Assembly (NCBI GenBank): GCA_015488495.1
Contig: WFNS01000238.1
Location: 1 to 38,303 of the forward strand
Length of the DNA stretch: 38,303 nucleotides
Origin: Gammaproteobacteria bacterium
GTDB lineage: Bacteria; Pseudomonadota; Gammaproteobacteria; Thiohalospirales; Thiohalospiraceae
Reading direction: 5' to 3'
In this document: positions 34,443 through 38,303 of the stretch, piece after piece
Numbering within the stretch: the stretch's first letter is position 1
Layout: the number at the start of each line of letters is the position of its first letter
Position numbers and translations under genes: made by a program
The notes under the pieces: model-generated
The model's input: the letters and a program-made list of their open reading frames with translations, nothing else
What the model was told of the DNA's origin: nothing
Database searches by the model: none

Positions 34443-34743
34443 ATGGCTGTTCTCCTCCCTGCTTCCTCACAGGGTGAATATCGGTATTTTTCTTCTCCTC
34501 TCCGTGAACGGGGGCGTCTCCGGCGGTCCTCAGAAGGTGGGTTTCGGGCTGCTCGTTCTCCCCGCTCTTGCACTTCTTTCTGTTCGCTGACAGAGGGTTG
34601 TGACCGCGTCCGCTCCGGTCTGGGATCAGACCATGGTATTGCCGGGGCAATAATTTCCTGCGGCGGCTAAAGGCAGCCAGATGGGCGGCCGATGAGTGTT
34701 GGGTACTGCATCGTTTTTGAGCCCCTGAAATGAGGAGAACAAG

Positions 34744-37737
34744 TTGAACAGCGCAAAATTCAAACTATTGGCCGCACTGGTTTCATCGAGCCTGATGTTG
34801 ACGGGCTGTGGAGGCGGTTCGTCGTCGAGCACCGACCCCGGCAGCGATACCACCTTGCCCGATACCACCACCAACCCCTACTCCGGCAGTTCCTCCATCT
34901 CCGGTACCGTAGTGCTCTCTGCACTGAGTGGTTCCGATAGCAGCGCCATCGAGGGAGGAGGCGGTGCGCAGTTCCTGCAGATGTCTGCTGCGAGCGTGCG
35001 TACACCGGCAGCAGCGGCGACGCAGAACGCGATCGTCAAGCTATATGTGGTGGGAACCGACGGTGAACTGCAGGACACCGGGATAAACTGCGCATTCGAT
35101 AGCGAGATGGATGCGGCCGGAAATCCGAAATACACATGCCCGAACGTGGCGGATGGGGGACAGTATGTCGTCCAGTATCTGAGACTGCTCGACGGAAACA
35201 AGGCCCTCGAAATGAAGGTGAACATCGAGGTGCCGGAAGGCTCGCCGGGAGTTGACGGTGGAGAGGTTTCTCCAGAGTCCACCGTGGTGGTGGATACCAT
35301 CATCAAGGCGATCCTGACCGCCACTGAGGGCAAGGACATCGAGCCGGCAGTGGTGAATGACATCATCAAGTCGGTCAAGCAGGCGGTGGTTGCACTGGTT
35401 CGCAGTGGTGCCATCCAGGTTCCCTCCATGGTTGTCGAAGCGCCCAAGGACGCTGCCGGTAACTACATTACCGACGTGGCTGTACTCAAAACCGAGCAAG
35501 TGGATTTTGCCGACAACGAGGAGCTGGACTCGGCCGCGGGCAATCTGCTGTCGGATGAAACCGTTGCCAGCGAAGTGGATGCCGTCAAGGTGGAGATCGG
35601 TGTTCGTGAGCTGGAGCGCATCGATTCCTCCAGCGAGGCAGGCAAACGTCAGCTGGTGAAGCGTGTATTCAGCGAAATGCTGGATGGGGACGTACCCGAT
35701 TTCATCGCCAGATTCTTCGGTGATCGCTTCGTTCAGGGTGACATGAAGACCATCGGTGATCTGTTCGCTGCTATTTCAGCCGGTCTCAGGATCGACCCGC
35801 GTCTGCAGATCGATCCAGCGACGATAACACGGGATGGTGCATTGTTGGCATTCCGGCAAAAGCTCGCCGAGATCCATGAGCTGATGGGGAAGAAGGCCGC
35901 CGGTAGCATGACCGATGAAGAGAAAAAGGCATTCCGTGAGATTCCCTCGGTGATTCCCGCTCTCTTCCCGGCAGATGGTTGGAGAGGCAAGAACATTGCC
36001 GAGGGGGATGAGCTGAATGTGCCCCAGGCCATTGCTTTCGTTGTCTTCGTCACCGACGTCTATATCCCCGACATGTTGAAGGCCCAGGGCAAGGATCCGG
36101 ACAGCCTGGTCTCCGTGGAGAAAGGTGAGGACGGCGGAGTCGAGGTGGAGATGCAGGATCCGGTGAACTTCGATCCAATGCATATCGATCCTGCTTACGC
36201 GGACAGTGGCGCTGGCCGGCCGGGCCTGATGCAGCTGTATGGCTTCTTCGACCCGCAAAACCTGAACAGCCTTGAAGGGGTGGAGATCTCCTGGTTGGAT
36301 ATCATGCCGGACAAGGCGTGGATCCCGAATCCCGATGGTGTGGGCGGCCGTGAAGTGGATATGCTGCGGAGCAATGTCTGTGTCTCTGACCTCTCCAAGA
36401 TGGCGCAGATGCTTACTCCCCAGGTGGTCAGCAGCAGCGATCTGACCGTAGAACTGACCTATCCCACCAGCAGCGGGACGACCGCAACGGTCGAGCTGAT
36501 GAGCGAAGCCAATCTCTATATGCCTCCTCCCGGTGAGATGCCTCCCGAGGGGCAGGGACCGGAAGGTGAGGATGGTCCCGGCTTCGAGAGCTGCTTCGTC
36601 CTCGATCCCTGGAGACAGGCGCAGATGTCCAGCGGGGCAGAAGGTGGCCCTGTCCAGTTGACCGAAAGTGACATCATCTCCGACTTCGTCTCCGGTACCT
36701 ACAAGGTCGAAGTCAAGCGCGCCGGCAGTGTGGTCGCTTCACGGGAATTCCAGCAGAAGGTGCTGGTGGGAATGAGCGATGTGCGTCCTCGTCTGACTGC
36801 TCCGAATGGCATGCCCGAGTGGCCCAAAGAGTGTGAAGGTCGGGAAGGTCCGTGCCCAGAGTGGGATGCGCTGCAGCAGCAGTGGCAGGCGAACGGTGGA
36901 ATCACCACCTTTGCCATCAATGAAGATGTCGATGGCGATGGTGTACCTGACAAGGCAAAGGTTACCCTGAGCTGGGAGAAACCGAAGGTGGATCTCCCCG
37001 CTGGAGTCAAGATTGCCTACTCGCTCAACATCGGTCTCGATCGTGGCTGCGACGCCTCCGGCTGTGACTGGGAGCCCATCTATGACACCTGGCGGGAGGA
37101 CCGGAAGCTGTTCGGTACCTCCTTCACCCTGCCGGTACTGCTCGATCGGGTGGAGCTCGGCCAGGGGGCCTACAATGCAAACGTCTGTGCCTTGTTCATC
37201 GATACCGAGACGGGGAGGGAGATCGGTCGTGGCAGCTGTGGTTGGGCCCAGTTCCAGGTGGGTGACCCGCTGGACATGAACGCCACGTTTACCATCACCG
37301 GTGCTCTTCCCTCCGGAGTGGATGCGAGTTGGAAAGTAGCCTTGATCAAGGAGTCCTTCAATCCCGATTCGCTGGTGGCACAGTGGCAGCGTGAGGTGGT
37401 GCAGTTGGCTGGTGTCACCGACGGCACCTATACCCTGACTCCGAGGATCGGTGATTATCTGGAATCCTCTTCAGGAGCGCACTTCCAGATCGTGCTGTTC
37501 CGGGACGACAATGACGACGGGCTGCTGGACGTGACCGAGCCGGTCGTCTGGCCCGAGGGCGAAGGGGGTGTCCGGTTCGAGACCTGGGGCGGAGTGCTCC
37601 GTGCCGTGAAGGAGGAGGTCTCCGATGACGGAGAGTTCCGGCGCCGCGAGACGGTGATCACCGGCGGAGAAGAGGTCACAGGACCGGACTTCAATTCTTC
37701 CAACGGCCCCGCGACGGGTGGAGGAATGCCTCAGTAG
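34744..37737 (+). CDS. large putative outer-membrane lipoprotein of unknown function
   Basis: TTG start with upstream GAGGAG; MNSAKFKLLAALVSSSLMLTGCGGGSSSS lipobox; 997 aa; DVDGDGVPDKAKV and DDNDDGLLD motifs. Confidence 0.8.
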   Translation: MNSAKFKLLAALVSSSLMLTGCGGGSSSSTDPGSDTTLPDTTTNPYSGSSSISGTVVLSALSGSDSSAIEGGGGAQFLQMSAASVRTPAAAATQNAIVKLYVVGTDGELQDTGINCAFDSEMDAAGNPKYTCPNVADGGQYVVQYLRLLDGNKALEMKVNIEVPEGSPGVDGGEVSPESTVVVDTIIKAILTATEGKDIEPAVVNDIIKSVKQAVVALVRSGAIQVPSMVVEAPKDAAGNYITDVAVLKTEQVDFADNEELDSAAGNLLSDETVASEVDAVKVEIGVRELERIDSSSEAGKRQLVKRVFSEMLDGDVPDFIARFFGDRFVQGDMKTIGDLFAAISAGLRIDPRLQIDPATITRDGALLAFRQKLAEIHELMGKKAAGSMTDEEKKAFREIPSVIPALFPADGWRGKNIAEGDELNVPQAIAFVVFVTDVYIPDMLKAQGKDPDSLVSVEKGEDGGVEVEMQDPVNFDPMHIDPAYADSGAGRPGLMQLYGFFDPQNLNSLEGVEISWLDIMPDKAWIPNPDGVGGREVDMLRSNVCVSDLSKMAQMLTPQVVSSSDLTVELTYPTSSGTTATVELMSEANLYMPPPGEMPPEGQGPEGEDGPGFESCFVLDPWRQAQMSSGAEGGPVQLTESDIISDFVSGTYKVEVKRAGSVVASREFQQKVLVGMSDVRPRLTAPNGMPEWPKECEGREGPCPEWDALQQQWQANGGITTFAINEDVDGDGVPDKAKVTLSWEKPKVDLPAGVKIAYSLNIGLDRGCDASGCDWEPIYDTWREDRKLFGTSFTLPVLLDRVELGQGAYNANVCALFIDTETGREIGRGSCGWAQFQVGDPLDMNATFTITGALPSGVDASWKVALIKESFNPDSLVAQWQREVVQLAGVTDGTYTLTPRIGDYLESSSGAHFQIVLFRDDNDDGLLDVTEPVVWPEGEGGVRFETWGGVLRAVKEEVSDDGEFRRRETVITGGEEVTGPDFNSSNGPATGGGMPQ

Positions 37738-37792
37738 CTCTCGACAGGGAGATGTCGTCCCCAGGCATGGAATCATGCGAGGGGAGGAAAAG

Positions 37793-37824
37793 GCCCGCAC
37801 CGGCAGGTGCGGGCTTTTTCGTTT
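37793..37824 (+). terminator. Rho-independent terminator after the large lipoprotein gene
   Basis: GCCCGCACC-GGCA-GGTGCGGGC followed by TTTTTCGTTTT. Confidence 0.9.
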
Positions 37825-37895
37825 TATGGTCTCGGGGCAGCTATACTGGCAGAGTGGAGAATCGTTTCTGTTCGTTCCTGGCCAGGGAGAAAGAG

Positions 37896-38303
37896 ATGGA
37901 AACACGGAACCCCCTGACGCTGATGGCCGCAGGTCTGAGTCTGCTGTTCATGGTTTCTGTACATGCCGCAGAAATGGCCCACCAACCGATGAAGTCCGCC
38001 CCCAAGGCTGCCAACCCCTGCGCCGCGCAAGAGGGTGTCCCCATCGATCCGCGCCAGATAACGCGCCCGGCGGACATACCGCCGTTTTCCGGCGTCGAGC
38101 GTTCGGTACTGCTCGAAGAGGGCCGGATGCTATTCGAGGACAGCTCATTGAGCGGCAATGGAATGTCGTGCTACAGCTGTCACAAGACCGATGCCCTGTT
38201 CAAGCCAAGTTTTGCCACCCCTTATCCCCATCCATTCGAGATGGCGAGGAGACGTGCGGGGGTGGATCGGGCGATGTTTGCGGATGAAGTGGTCCAGTTC
38301 TGC
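37896..38303 (+). CDS. c-type cytochrome, 5' portion only (truncated by window end; not in the ORF track)
   Basis: ATG at 37896 with GGAGAAAGAG upstream; METRNPLTLMAAGLSLLFMVSVHAAEM signal peptide; CYSCH heme-c motif; frame open to base 38303. Confidence 0.8.
   Translation, partial: METRNPLTLMAAGLSLLFMVSVHAAEMAHQPMKSAPKAANPCAAQEGVPIDPRQITRPADIPPFSGVERSVLLEEGRMLFEDSSLSGNGMSCYSCHKTDALFKPSFATPYPHPFEMARRRAGVDRAMFADEVVQFC

Noticed and set aside
34443-34670. 75-codon ORF between the DUF123 gene and the large lipoprotein
   Set aside because: Low-complexity R/S/G-rich translation with no domain; likely non-coding leader region.

Overview
The window is a GC-rich, gammaproteobacterial-type chromosomal segment made mostly of conserved housekeeping genes. 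In order: carA-carB-greA(+), a 1298-aa LRR/TSP3/OmpA protein(+), yhbY(-), a small membrane protein, rlmE, ftsH, folP, glmM, tpiA, secG, tRNA-Leu(GAG), a complete nuoABCDEFGHIJKLMN operon(+), a 152-bp MITE-like element, a lipoprotein(-), a LolC-type permease plus lolD(+), a DUF123/GIY-YIG-like protein(+), a ~1000-aa lipoprotein(+), and the 5' part of a c-type cytochrome gene that runs off the window. Two observations stand out. (1) The ORF at 5226-9122 looks like two exported proteins encoded in one frame. An LRR/FN3/TSP3 exoprotein ends in a GlyGly-CTERM-like tail ([20 protein letters not shown]). That tail runs directly into a second signal-peptide-like segment ([21 protein letters not shown]) and an OprF/OmpA-type barrel plus peptidoglycan-binding domain, so it may be a processed bacterial polyprotein. 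(2) A non-coding 152-bp element at 30744-30895 has terminal inverted repeats (GTAAC-ATTCAGC) and a perfect 8-bp direct repeat (GTTTCCGC) at its edges, consistent with an IS66-type MITE. Calls rest on reading the sequence and on family knowledge; no database search was run.
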